Shown one piece after another: positions 22,776-64,000 of a stretch of DNA of 64,000 bases. Position 1 is the stretch's first letter. Each line of letters starts with the position of its first letter. A program made the position numbers and the translations under genes. A model generated the notes under the pieces. The model had not been told where the DNA came from, did no database searches, and was given only the letters and a program-made list of their open reading frames with translations. The stretch covers positions 156,001 to 220,000 of the forward strand of contig JABMCL010001071.1 in assembly GCA_018857735.1 (NCBI GenBank), written 5' to 3'. This stretch comes from Alviniconcha marisindica (lineage: Eukaryota > Mollusca > Gastropoda > Provannidae).

Positions 22776-24540
22776 TTTTATATGTAATTTGGATGGATGT
22801 GGCATTGTAGTAGTCCAGTCTTCTGTGTCTCAATACAGTGTTGATCAATTTTTTGTTGTTAATTATCTGGAATCTCAGGCTGTCATTTCATTGTCCTTTC
22901 CAGTCTCCTGTTGTTTTTTGACCTAGACCTGTTGTTTGGTCGTGCCAGTTTTTTTTGCTAATGGTCCATTCTCCTGATCTTTTTCCAGAAAATTGTAATA
23001 TAATGTGCAGCTTTCTGCCATATGGCACTGGTATGTGTTATTATTCATTTTTGTTTATAGAATGCGTGTGTGGACATGGACAGAAACATCAAACATACAC
23101 ATTTTGTTTCTGTCCATTCCTTTAAAAAAAAAAAAAATCTTTAATCTAGTGTAGTTAATTCAATCAGTGATACAGCGTGGCCTAGCCTTGTATGCTTTTT
23201 TTTAACAAGAGCAATATCGAGGGGACTAACTCTTCAAAAATGTGTGTATGGATTGATTATACAAATTTGACTTCAGAAGGGGTTTATATATATATATATG
23301 TGAAAAAAGTTTTGAAATGTTCATTTTCAGAGTTTGATTGTCCTGAAGTGACCCTCTGTAATTGACAGGATATTAAAATCCAGTTAGTGCTATCCATTTA
23401 AAAGCCAGTTTGGATGAGTTTTTTAGCTTACACAAAGCCTGCACACATCTTTATGGCATATTTTCTCACACCCTCTTCTCTGTATTTCTTTCTCTTGTTT
23501 AACCAATGGATGCATAAACATTGAACTTGTATGTTCATTTATGAATGAAAATGTTTCACTCATAATTATGTAGTACATTCATTTATGATTGAACAGTGTA
23601 AGTTGTTTTACTCATGGTAATGTATAGGTTTATTTGACGAGTCTCATAATTGTGTGCATTTATCTGTGTATATGTTTGTGTGTAACAAACAATTCTGAAA
23701 GGGATTCTTGTACAAAATGTACTTTTGAAAACTTTGTGTCAAATTTTTGTTTTGCTCATGTTCATTATAACCTTAATAAACATGTATGGTTCTGTCAAGA
23801 CTTGTTATTGTGGTTCTTTGTTCATTCTCTGTTCAATCACAGAAGAATTTGAATCACTGTATTCAAAACAACAGCTGTTTCTACAAAACCCCAGCTAAAT
23901 GCATCTCCTTTGAAAACCTTTCTCTTTCAAAAACCTCAGTCGCATTGCCCTGAAACAGACTGTGTGTGTGTGTGTGTTTGTTGAATCTTGAAAACCTGTA
24001 CACTTAAAGAATGTGTAAGTGCTTATCGGGCCTGTGCAAGTTAGGTGCTCCAAGTACCCTTTGTTATTATTTTATTCATAAAAGTGGAGCATCTGAAAGC
24101 TTTTAATAAACATACACACAAACAAACGACAACTATAAAAAAAAAAAATCGATGACAACAGAAATTAAAGCACAAAACTGAAGTATGTAACTGGAGCCAG
24201 CTTTCCCAATGATCCCAGCACCTGAAATAAGTTACAGGTAAAAATGCAGGTACACTACCTATGGTTTTGACTGATTTACAGTTGTCTCATTGCAACCATT
24301 TATTGTCTAAAGTCAGATATGTACTTCTCTGTTTATACCCCCCTCCAAAACAAACAAACAAACAACAACAACAACAAAACAAAAAACATAACAAACACAA
24401 ACCACCAAAAACATGCAATGCTGCAGTTGATTCAAGATTTATGTACTTTTCAAAGAAAAGAAAGAAAGAAAAAAAAACTCGTATTTTAAGTTACATGATT
24501 TTATCATCGTTCCCTTTTACTATTTATATTTTTAGTAATG
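22776..24540. other. Intergenic or 3' flank, no gene seen
   Basis: AT-rich. It has a copy of a short dispersed repeat at about 23310-23380 (gaagtgaccctctgtaattg, then gacaggatattaaaatcc), seen again near 20810 and 58690 and as complement near 31325 . A possible poly(A) signal AATAAA lies at about 23775 with GT-rich sequence downstream. Confidence 0.5.
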
Positions 24541-24542
24541 AC

Positions 24543-24544
<2 letters not shown>

Positions 24545-24600
<56 letters not shown>

Positions 24601-24602
24601 GA
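24545..24602. repeat. (GA)n microsatellite
   Basis: About 28 GA dinucleotides with one interruption, just upstream of the presumed start region of the TMC gene. Confidence 0.95.
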
Positions 24603-24749
24603 AAACAATTTGATTTTGTTCTGTGATAAAACTTCAGATTTGTCAGCACAAGTTCGTACCATAACTAGTTTTGTTTTGACGCATATGCTTGTAGCGTTGC
24701 ACGTGCGCGCGCGCGTGTATGTGTGTGAGAGTGACCCTGCCGGTGGGAC

Positions 24750-24978
24750 AACTTTCGGGTTCCCCGATAGCTCAGCTACGTTGCGGACAGTTTTACTTCC
24801 GGGTTAGTGTCAATTCCGGTCTAGTTAGCACGAAAACAAAAAAAACCGACGTTCGGCGATATTATGGAGACATTCTGAGCGATTATGCTGCCACATGACA
24901 TGTAACTTATTCTGATTTGAATTTTGAGGCAAGTTTCTTGTTGTTTTTCATGATACCTGTGCAATTTATTGCTGTCAG
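24750..24978 (+). promoter_or_regulatory. Candidate promoter and 5' untranslated exon of the TMC gene
   Basis: A locally CpG-richer stretch (cgggttccccgatagctc, aaccgacgttcggcg) unlike the surrounding AT-rich DNA, followed at 24978 by a consensus donor (GTCAG|GTAAAG). No TATA box is evident. I infer a transcription start here, with an untranslated first exon spliced to the exon at 26577. A short ATG-led frame (METF, then stop) near 24864 would be an upstream frame in the leader. Confidence 0.35.
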
Positions 24979-25234
24979 GTAAAGTTCATACAACAGTGAT
25001 ACTGATAGTAATTGAAACGCCGCTCGTGCACTTAGTTTGTATTTTTAAGGCATTGACTCATTGACTGCACCTACACGCCCAAGATCTCGGAACAAAACTT
25101 CCTTGTTGGACGTTGAGATTTCAGGTTCTGAATCAAAATAACGGTTTGTTTGTTGTTGTTTTTTCTTCTCTATATTCTGTTTAGTTCCGTTGCCACTTAA
25201 TCAGTTAATGAATGAACGATTCAATGAACACTGT

Positions 25235-25480
25235 GCATAAATTCCTTCGGATGAAACTATAAACCGAGGTCCCACGTGTGTATACGCATGCAACACAATC
25301 ACATCCGCACGTTAGAGATCATGTAGTGCATGTCAGAGTACGGTGGATTATGGAAACAGCAAAATAACCCAGCATGTACTGAAAGCGTCACTGTCGGTCT
25401 TCAGAGTGTTGAAGTTGGGCACTGTACAGAAGAATAATTGATGGGTCATCAGTACTGGCATTACCACAGACAGAACTGAG
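25235..25480 (+). mobile_element. SINE tail fragment
   Basis: Contains ggatgaaactataaaccgag and cggtggattatggaaacagc, the same tail as the 5S-like SINE at 10124. The head is missing or unrecognisable. Confidence 0.45.
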
Positions 25481-25710
25481 TGTCTGCTATGCACAGCAAT
25501 TGAAACAGCAATTGTGGAGTACACAAGTTGCTTTGCAATGGCGAGGTCCCCACTGCCTTAACATAGTTGTTGTTCTGGCGGTGGTCCATGGCCTCCTCAG
25601 TCTTTCTGGCTCAGAGCATGGGGTCGAGCCACTCACTCTTTCTCCCTTCTGCCCCCTTTCCCCATCCCTAATAAGCCATCTCATTTCTGCAGATCTATGT
25701 CAAGCAACAG
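25481..25710 (+). mobile_element. Dispersed repeat (SINE-like), copy
   Basis: Shares gaaacagcaattg, caatggcgagg and ggcggtccaygg-type phrases with 35330-35600, and the end ccctaataagcc with 11672-11965 and 59440-59500. It ends next to acttacttact, as do other copies. Confidence 0.6.
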
Positions 25711-25975
25711 GTTTACTTACTTACTAATACTGAGTGCTTTAAGGTAGCCCTGTCTTTGGCCAAGCACAGACAGACCACTGGTCAGTGCTGTTTACCCCAA
25801 CCCTGGCATGTATGCTACAGATGCAGAAGAGAAACACAAAACACTGAATGTTCACAGCACCAGGTGGAGAATTCAGAATTATTTATTTTTAATGATGCTC
25901 TCATGAGATGAGCTCAGTGTCACTAACTTTTCAAGACTGCCCCACAAGCTAAACCTACAAAGAACTGGGACAGGT

Positions 25976-25976
25976 G

Positions 25977-26017
<41 letters not shown>

Positions 26018-26205
26018 TAAATTATATATTTTTTATTATGATTACACAACCCAGCCCACAGCAACAAAGCCAGAAATCCCAAGATGGTGACATGAGTGTA
26101 CACAGACACAGTAACTTTTCTAGACAGCATATATATATATATATATAAAATCCCCCCCCCCCCCCCCACACACACACACACACAAGGAAACACACAAATG
26201 CATTC
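25976..26205. repeat. (TA)n, poly-C and (CA)n microsatellites
   Basis: TA runs at 25978-26012 and 26130-26150, a C run at 26152-26167, then CA to 26184. All low-complexity. Confidence 0.93.
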
Positions 26206-26611
26206 CAGTCTCTCATCACTAACTTAAATACACGTTACATAATTTACAGTTAGTGAATTACCAATTGATACTCTCAAAAAACTCTGCCTTTGACTCCTTC
26301 CCCCCCCCCCCCACACACACACATACACATATACACACACTGAGGAATACTGGTCTGAATTACACAACATATTTAAGCAAACTCAAATTGACCTGGATAA
26401 TTTTGTATCTGACAGACCAAAACATAAAAGCTCTCAAATAAAATTGTTGACACATCCCTCCACCCTCCCCTGAAAGTTATCATCCTCAACAGATGCCTTA
26501 ACACAGTACACCACATAATAATTAATATATATATAATGAAAGTTGACACGGTTTTGTTCTGTGTGTTTTCCCTCAGGTTGTGACGCAGTTGGTTATTTAG
26601 CAAAGCCAGCC

Positions 26612-56775
<30,164 letters not shown>

Positions 56776-56789
56776 TACGCGTCCCTAGG

Positions 56790-57660
56790 GAGGCCTGCGC
56801 AAACACTACCAGGCTTACACCATCTACCAGGCTTACACCATCTACCAGGCTGACTGCGCAAACACTGCCAGGCTTACACCATCTACCAGGCTGACTGCAC
56901 AAACACTGCCAGGCTTACACCATCTACCAGGCTGACTGTGCAAACACTGCGAGGCTGACTGCGCAAACACTACCAGGCTGACTACACAAACACTACCAGG
57001 CTGACTACACAAACACTACCAGGCTGATTGCACAAACACTACCAGGCTGACAACTCAAATACTACCAGGTTGGCATGAACTACCAGGCTGACTGCTCAAA
57101 CACTACCAGGCTTACTACACAAACACTACCAGGCTGACTACTCAAACACTACCAGGTTGGAATGAACTACCAGGCTGACAACACAAACACTACCAGGCTG
57201 ACAACTCAAACACTACCAGGCTGACAACACAAACACTACCAAGCTGACAACTCAAACACTACCAGGTTGGCATGAACTACCAGGCTGACAGCACAAACAC
57301 TACCAGGTTGGTAGGAACTACCAGGCTGACTACACAAACACTACCAGGTTGGCAGGAACTACCAGGCTGACTGCACAAACACTACCAGGTTGGCAGGAAC
57401 TACCAGGCTGACTATACAAACACTACTTGGCTGACTACACAAACACTACCAGGCTGACTACACAAACACTACCAGGTTGGCAGGAACTACCAGGCTGACT
57501 ACACAAACACTACCAGGCTGGCAGGAACTACCAGGCTGACTACAACACTACCAGGCTGACTGCCAGGCTGATTCCACAAACTTCACCAGGCTGGCACAAG
57601 TTACCAGGCTAGCTACACGAACACACCACTAGGCTGGCTGCATGAACACTAATGGACGTC
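56790..57660. repeat. 23-24-bp minisatellite in the 3' UTR region
   Basis: Thirty or more units of aacactaccaggctgactac plus aca and variants (aacactaccaggttggcagg). Lies just after the stop codon, so would be in the 3' UTR if the transcript extends. Confidence 0.92.
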
Positions 57661-57744
57661 TTGGGCTTCCTGGCTTGTGGCTAGATCAAGCTGATGCTTA
57701 TGCTTTTGGTTTTGCATTGGTTACACCTAAAAGTAAGTGTGTGA

Positions 57745-57777
<33 letters not shown>

Positions 57778-59330
57778 TGCGTGTGTGTGCGCGTGCACAA
57801 AATGATTGATTTACAAAAATTTGAACACAAAATTTGATTTACACAAAATGTTTGTGTGCAAAGTATTTATAGATGGAAAGTCTTCCAATAACTTGTTTTC
57901 CACTGTTTATGTGCAAAAGAAAAATTAACCCAATTTGGCACCTTCCTTTATGCCTTGTAAATGTGCACAGGAACCAGTCATTAAACTGCTGGCAGTATTG
58001 ATTTTAACATTTCTTTACCTTCATTATGGCACTAAATGTTCTGTGTATGTGTAACCATTTGACCAGTGATGATTTTGATACTTTGCTGTTTAACAGACAT
58101 GCATCATATTTTAATGTCATTGAACGATACAGGGAACAGGTCTGTATTCTTACTCACTTGAAAAAAGAAAGAGACTGTAAAGGTTAGTACCAGTATTACG
58201 CTGGTCAGCTGACCATCTTTCCGGCTGATCGAGGCAGAGGCTTTTTGTGCATACTGACTGACAAGTTTCATGCGGTGGCACTCTGACTATGTTGACAGTG
58301 CATATTGAGTTTTGTTCATCAACACCAGTTTTGAGGACCTTAAACACTCTTTTCTGGTCACCGTGTCATCAAACACTTGAAACTGAAAGTTGTAGTTCTG
58401 GGTGAGTTTGCATTTACTGTGTCTGTGTGAAAATGGTTAAAAATGCAGACTGATTCTCATTAGTTGTGCTTGTGAGCTGGGATTTTCAGCTTTGTTGGGT
58501 AAGGTTGGGTTTGTTTTGTCAACAGGGTCACTTGTATGGCCAATATACCAAAGTGTGATTCAGTCAAAACGTGCATGTTTTGTTTTGTATTTGTGCATGG
58601 ATTGATTTTGTTGATTTGGCTTGAGGAAGTGTTTACCTGTGAGAAGAGTTTTGAAATGTGCATTTGCTTATGGTAAGAGTCTGATCGTCCCGACGTGACC
58701 CTGTGCGGTTGACAGGATGTTAAAATCCAATTACTAACTAACTAACTAATTACAGTTGAAGTATATGTATCTAAGTGCTTATCTTTTCTGAATTTCAGGG
58801 GAACACATTTCCCTTGTACTGTGCAAGAACTCTTCATTTTTGTGTCCCAAGTCTCAATAACTTTCCTAGGTATTGCATGTTTCTTAAATCTGTACTTACA
58901 TCATGTATTACTTTGATGAAGTTCATTTTCATTTTCAGTAAACACCCACAAGCATTTCTTGTGGTTACTTACCAAATAACAGCGTGCACGTTTCATGTTT
59001 TGTTGCTCTTGTTTTTAAAGCGATTACAGCTGATCATAAAAGTTGTTGTTATTTTGTACTGGAAGGATCCAGGTTGAATTGTATCAGCACTGAAAGTTAC
59101 TTGTGAAATATTTGCGTTACGTCTTCATTCTTTTAAATGCGAAACTTTGAAATAGACCAACCGTTGAGGTCCATGCATACCAAATCATTTGTGCCACATA
59201 CGTGTGCATGTAGCAAAGGTGCATGTGGGAACGCTGGAAGCCGGCAATCCAGCAAAATGAGTCCAGATGCCAAAAGAGATCTATTAAAGGTTGTGTGTGT
59301 GTTTTGTTGTTGTTGTTTTTTACTTGAAAT
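57661..59330. other. 3' flank, no gene seen
   Basis: GT tract at 57736-57796; dispersed repeat at 58680-58760 (gacgtgaccctgtgcggttg, gacaggatgttaaaatcc then (ctaa)n). No exon with good signals. Confidence 0.55.
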
Positions 59331-59334
59331 CCTG

Positions 59335-59510
59335 TGACAGTTCAAGGGAGAGAAACGAGGTAAGACTGTGGCTGTAAGCCTCTTTCCCAGACAGAGCAGA
59401 GCGCAGCTGAGTTCAGGAGCTGTGTGAAAGTGGAGGTGGCCGTCCTGGGCTCCCCATCCCGAATAAGCCTTATGTTTTTTTGTGAACATAAAGCACCCTG
59501 ACTGAAGAAG
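59335..59510 (+). mobile_element. Dispersed repeat copy (SINE tail)
   Basis: Ends with ccgaataagccttatg then gtgaacataaagca, matching the tails at 11930, 25670, 35570. The head is diverged. Confidence 0.5.
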
Positions 59511-59699
59511 AAAAGCAGAGCAGGGCTGCTGCCAGTTAGTCCCAACCTTGCCACAGCTCAGAGTTGAATCTGTACATGTCAGCGTGGTGCCGGACTTGGC
59601 ATCCCACCCACCGCTGGTTCACTTTCGAAGGCAGCACTGGGAACCTTCTATTAGATGGGGAGGAGTGTATAATGATATAACAGGCTTTCTCAAGTTCAC

Positions 59700-59930
59700 A
59701 GATTGTTGTTGTTGTTGTTTTTATATAGTGCTATTCTCCACTCTCAAGCAGACCTACTGCGCTCGCATGTGATTCTGCTTGGGTGAATAGCTTTTTATAG
59801 CGCATTTTTGAATATCCACCGAAGTGGTGTACTAACAGCGCTGGCATGGCTGGTGCCACATGAAGCTGCTGCCATCTTGGCGCGTTCTGTGTCACCATAC
59901 AACCATACACCATACAACCAGATACCATCT
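59700..59930 (-). mobile_element. tRNA-derived SINE, truncated
   Basis: The same family as 17725-18222 and 42930-43395: tatatagtgctattctccac, then agcgctggcatggctggtgc and gctgccatcttggcgc. It lacks the tRNA-like head; an (GTT)n tract marks its 3' tail at 59703-59718. Confidence 0.75.
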
Positions 59931-60124
59931 TGAACTGAATGGAACTGATCTGGGTTCTGCTGGTCCTTAATCCAACTTTTTTACTGCGTTCTGCTCTCAG
60001 TGCTATGCTGGTCTGCGATCAGAGCTGACTGGGTTCCACTGTATTGCGCTGGTCTGGAAGTAATTGGGGTTTTCTGCATTGTGACAGTTTGGTGGGTTCT
60101 TCTTTAATCCTGATTTGTAGTTGC

Positions 60125-60620
60125 TGGATTCTTCTGTGTTATCAGTGAATTTCTTCTGTTTTATGCTGATTTGTAATCAGCTGGGGTTTTCTGTTTTATG
60201 CAGATTTGCAGTCAGCAGGGTTTTTCTGTTTTATGCAGATTTGCAGTCAGCAGGGTTTTTCTGTTTTATGCTGACTTGCAATCAACTGGGGTTTTCTGTT
60301 TTATGCTGATTTGCAATCAACTGGGTTCTTCTGTTTTATGCTGATTTGTAATCAGCCAAGTCCTTTTGTTTTATGCTGATTTGTAATCAACTGGGTTCTT
60401 CTGTATTGTGCTGATATGTAATCAAGTGAGTTTAATGTTGGTTTGTAATCAGTTAGGTTCTTCTGTATTAACCAGATTTATAACTATTAGTTGGGTTCTC
60501 CTGTATTAGATTTATAATCAGTTGGGTGCTTTTGTATAATGCTGATCTGTGTTCAGTTTAGAATAGGGTTTTGCTGCTGTATTACACTGGTTTGTAATCA
60601 GTTGGATTCTGTGTAATATC
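60125..60620. repeat. About 35-bp minisatellite
   Basis: Irregular units of cagggtttttctgttttatg then cagatttgcagt, most regular at 60180-60350, more diverged to 60620. Confidence 0.9.
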
Positions 60621-61345
60621 ATGCTGGCCTATTTTCATCATTGTCTGTTGGAAGCAAGACTCTGGTTGCATTCTGCTTACTGTGATAAAACGTCACAATC
60701 CACTTTTCCACGGTTACGCTCCATGTGCCTGTACAGCTATAATCAATACACTAATTGGGTTCTTCTTTTTGACAGCTCTTACAGACTGTAGTTAGGTCCA
60801 GCTCTCACCATGAAACTGACTGGTAGTCAAACGCACTTGTCCTATGGAAGTTCTTGGAAAACCTTTCATTCTGTCAGCAGGGTCAGTATGGCTGACATGG
60901 TTGACAGTCTTGCGAGTTGGATAGGCTGTCATGCAGCTGACAGATCAACTATCATCAAGCATGGGGTTTTGTGGCCAATCAGTTTGCGAGTGGAGCATGT
61001 CTTGTAAGAAAGTCGCATCCACTCGTTGTACACGCAGTTGCGTTACCAGTACCTGTGGCATCATTGTCAAATTTTGTCTCATTGCTTGAACATTGATGAC
61101 ATTGCATTTATGTGACAAGACCAAGATTCATGTGATGATGCCTTGTGAATATATTCACTGATCTGCCTCATTTATATGCGTGTATTTAACAATAATTTTT
61201 TTGTTCTCACCAGTCAAGCAGAAATTAGTGTTTTAGTTATAGTGTTTTAGTTACGTTCCTTTTACATCCTGTGTCTTTGTTGGAAGCATGTTTTTACATT
61301 TGTCATTTGATTGGTTATGAGAGAAAAGGTCTCAGCAGTTTACAT
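60621..61345. other. Intergenic, no gene seen
   Basis: A 65-codon open stretch at 60810-61007 has no splice signals or family resemblance. Nothing else noted. Confidence 0.5.
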
Positions 61346-62240
61346 GGGATTTTTTTAATATCAACAAAATGTTGGTATGTATTTGCATGTGCACTTAAAA
61401 CTCAAAATAAAAAAACAGATCTTTTCATAGCAAAAGAATTGACAATTTGAACCTGAAATATCATGCAAGGATTCCAGTTTGTTGCACATGTGGATCGCGT
61501 TCCATAAGGGAAAAGCGGTAAATTTTGCTCCTTTTATTTATGTGGGCTTGTTTGTTGTTGCGGAGTCAGAATGGCCTGTTGACACACTGCGGGATATCTC
61601 CCTGTGTACTGCAGTGGATGTGACTGTGATGTCAACTTGAAGTAATATATGTGTACACTTGTTTTATCCACACCAGTTATTGCTGTTGTTCCGTTTTTCA
61701 TATTCTTACCAGATTCCATATAACCATATACTTTTTTTTAATGTTAAAAAAGATAAATGGTGGATTAAAGCAAGTTGTACAGTAAACATTTGGATGAGGA
61801 CAACAACAAAAAGGAAGGGAAAAAAAGAAGGTGAAAGATGCAATATTTACAAGATTAAAAAGAAAGGTGCATTTTTAATATCAACAATATGTTGGTTTGT
61901 GTGCGTGTTTAAAAAAATTAAAAAATCTCACGTAAAGAAATTCACAATTTGAGCCTGAAACATCATGCAAGGATTCCAGTTTGCTGCTCGTATAGTTGTG
62001 TTCTGTAAGGAAAAAGTGGTACTTTTTGCTCCTTTTATTTATGTGGGCTTGTTTGTTGCTGCTGATAGTCAGAATGGCCTGTTGACACACTGCGGAATAT
62101 CTCCTTGTGTACTGCAGTGGTTGTGACTGTGATGTAAACTTGAAGTAGCATGTGTGTACATTTGTTTTATCCACACCATTTATTGCTGTTGTTCTGTTTT
62201 TCATATTCTTACCAGATTCCACATAACCGTACATTTTTAT
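61346..62240 (+). repeat. Direct duplication of about 370-390 bp
   Basis: 61346-61735 and 61872-62235 share long blocks in the same orientation: ttaatatcaacaatatgttg, catcatgcaaggattccag, ttttatttatgtgggcttgt, then cttaccagattccatataac. About 90% similar by eye. Spacer of about 135 bp. Not coding. Confidence 0.9.
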
Positions 62241-62327
62241 GTTGGAAAAAATGCCATGCAGCTAATGTTCTAAACACTGATTACTTACGTATCTGATCAA
62301 AGCTAGGAGTAGTATTCTAACCCTGTA

Positions 62328-62338
62328 TGCAATAAAGA
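62328..62338 (+). promoter_or_regulatory. Candidate distal polyadenylation signal
   Basis: A gcaataaag motif about 5.5 kb after the TMC stop. A site this far is possible for a long 3' UTR, but nothing ties it to the gene. Confidence 0.15.
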
Positions 62339-62569
62339 TATATTTTTTGCAGAAAAACTGTCCTGTTTTATTTTCCTACAAAAATAGTGTCCTGTGGTAT
62401 TCTGTGCCAAATTATTGCTGTATTCACTTCTTCTTCCATTAGGAGTAGCCATACTCATCATTTTGATCAGCTGGATCCTTGGCGAGTTGCCTAGCTTCCT
62501 TGGCACCAGCCATCTGTACATCTCATCATGCATTCTCCACTCCTGTGCTGATAATCACATCTTTTGTAT

Positions 62570-62760
62570 TCTGAACAGATGCAAGAAATTTCAAGGACAG
62601 CTCACCTTTTCTTTCACTGGCCCCTCCATCTGGAACACTCTCCCTTTCTCTGTGCGACACTCAGACTTTTGTCTTCCTTCAAGTCACAGCTCCAGACTCA
62701 CCTTTTCTGTCTCTTACTCCTAACGCTTCCCTAACTGTCTCCAGCCTGCCTCAAGTAAGT
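62570..62760 (+). mobile_element. Non-LTR retrotransposon fragment (3' end)
   Basis: The frame reads CKKFQGQLTFSFTGPSIWNT then LPFSVRHSD before a frame break; the other frame continues SFKSQLQTHLF-like. F-x-x-x-x-P-x-x-W-N-x-L-P, then S-F-K-S-x-L-x-x-L-F is a common end of LINE reverse-transcriptase proteins. It is followed by taagtgtgtgtg, a frequent tail. Dead fragment. Confidence 0.65.
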
Positions 62761-62826
62761 GTGTGTGTGTGCGAGCATGTGTGTGTGAGTGAGTGTGTGT
62801 GTGAGCGTATGTGTGTGAGTGTGTGC
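62761..62826. repeat. (GT)n microsatellite with GTGAGT interruptions
   Basis: GT-rich tract at the tail of the LINE fragment. Confidence 0.9.
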
Positions 62827-64000
62827 ATGTTTATTTGGCCTTGTCTTGTCAAAAGGCGGCTATGGGATCTTGAATGTGCGCGATCTTGCTGCTCGCACAA
62901 AAGCAAGACAGGCAGTGACCAGTCTCACACCCTGGAGTTGAATCTTGGCCACTGGATTTTCAGTTCAGTTCATTAACCAACCAGCATCTGTCAAAAAGTC
63001 AAAAGTGTTGCACACTAGCAAACACACAAATGATTTATCAGGAAAATGTTAACGTTTCTTAACAGGTTTTATTCTTGGTTTAGACACTACTCAATTCAAA
63101 GCATAAATAGTAAAGTGGGTTTTCACTGAGACATGATGTTTCACACACCATTTAGGAATAATCACATGTTTATCACAGACAACATTGGGGTAGGTTTTTA
63201 AGTCAACAGGTACTACAACAGTTTGTTCACAATTACATGTACAACAGAACGTTTTCTCTTTACCAACACATAAATAAACACTGATGAATGGTGACCATAA
63301 CCTACAACATGACTGTACATAAAAAAACTCATTGGTGACAAAGTGCGCAAGTGTACATCAACAGTAAGATACCAATGGTGTAAATGGTTAAAAATAAAAT
63401 AAAAAAAAGCAATTCAAACAAACCAAGAAAAAAATGTTTGAATAATGTTCACCAGTACGAGTAATAAAAATACTTTTTAAATCTTTTGCGCTGAAGTAAA
63501 TCGCATAATCATCACAGATTTTTGATTCAATACCAAACGACACCAGCATGTAAACGTAGTCTGAACCGTTTCTTTGCAAAGAAAGTAAAGAGCTACATAA
63601 TATCAAACGAAGAATGTTAGTACTACAACAAGAGGTAAACAGTAAACCTTTAGGAAGGCAGTGGTGCTGATGAACAGAGAGAAAAGTGCTAACCTGCGTA
63701 GTTGACTACATATAAAAGCTGCTCAGAACGACAGCAAAGAAGTCTTAGTTGGCTGGTGAGATCAGCTGGACATTCAGTGCTACTTACATCATGAAGACAG
63801 GGGCTGAAACTCCGGCAGTAGAGGAGGGAAGCTTACATCCAACGCTAATGGCTGCCGCCACTAGAATGATTCTGCATGAAGGCCAGCAGTAATGCAAGCC
63901 ACTTTACCATTTCATTAACAGTAGAGGAAAAAGCATTCAAGTGCCTGAGGATATACCTTTGGTGGAGTTCATGTACATCTTATTTGCCTGCATGCCAGGT
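62827..64000. other. Intergenic, no gene seen
   Basis: AT-rich to the end. A short minus-strand frame ends with a TGA at 63937-63939, but no splice site is visible within the window, so I do not call it. Confidence 0.5.

Noticed and set aside
63937..64000. Minus-strand frame GMQANKMYMNSTKGISSGT then stop at the window edge
   Set aside because: Could be the 3' end of a minus-strand gene, but only about 20 codons are visible and no splice site or homology supports it.

Overview
The window is intron-rich, repeat-rich nuclear DNA of an invertebrate animal. Most genes are small exons in long introns. (CA)n, (GA)n and (TA)n microsatellites, minisatellites and several SINE families with tRNA-like or 5S-like heads are abundant. 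A gastropod mollusc is my best guess; this rests on the general look of the sequence, not on a database match. It is not bacterial: I see no operons, and every protein is assembled through GT-AG introns with matching phases.

Two plus-strand genes can be assembled by hand. Gene A (about 7.4-19.7 kb, possibly with an exon near 4.8 kb) encodes a membrane-anchored SPFH/band-7 (stomatin-prohibitin-like) protein. It has a cytosolic-looking N-terminus, one transmembrane segment, a band-7-like domain interrupted by a very cysteine-rich stretch, and an Ala/Glu-rich helical tail. Gene B (5' UTR candidate near 24.8 kb, coding 26.6-56.8 kb) encodes a TMC (transmembrane channel-like) membrane protein of about 805 residues with the CWET signature. 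Eighteen phase-consistent coding exons are seen, plus an alternative terminal exon. Its second coding exon needs a one-base correction in a G5 run.

Layout: 1-2.7 kb is a giant palindrome with a MITE in each arm. 2.7-7.4 kb is mostly featureless. 7.4-19.7 kb is gene A, with MITE, SINE and minisatellite insertions in its introns. 19.7-24.7 kb is its 3' flank with an 83-bp satellite. 24.7-56.8 kb is gene B. 56.8-64 kb is 3' flank with minisatellites, a duplicated block, SINE and LINE fragments.

The most unusual feature is that tandem arrays repeatedly include splice junctions of these two genes. At least seven coding exons have an end (acceptor plus first exon bases, or last exon bases plus donor) that is one unit of a minisatellite or short tandem duplication. 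The neighbouring introns therefore carry up to a dozen or more decoy splice sites, and in two arrays complete decoy micro-exons. One array keeps an open 30-residue repeat frame. Whether any decoy is spliced is unknown; long-read RNA data would decide it.
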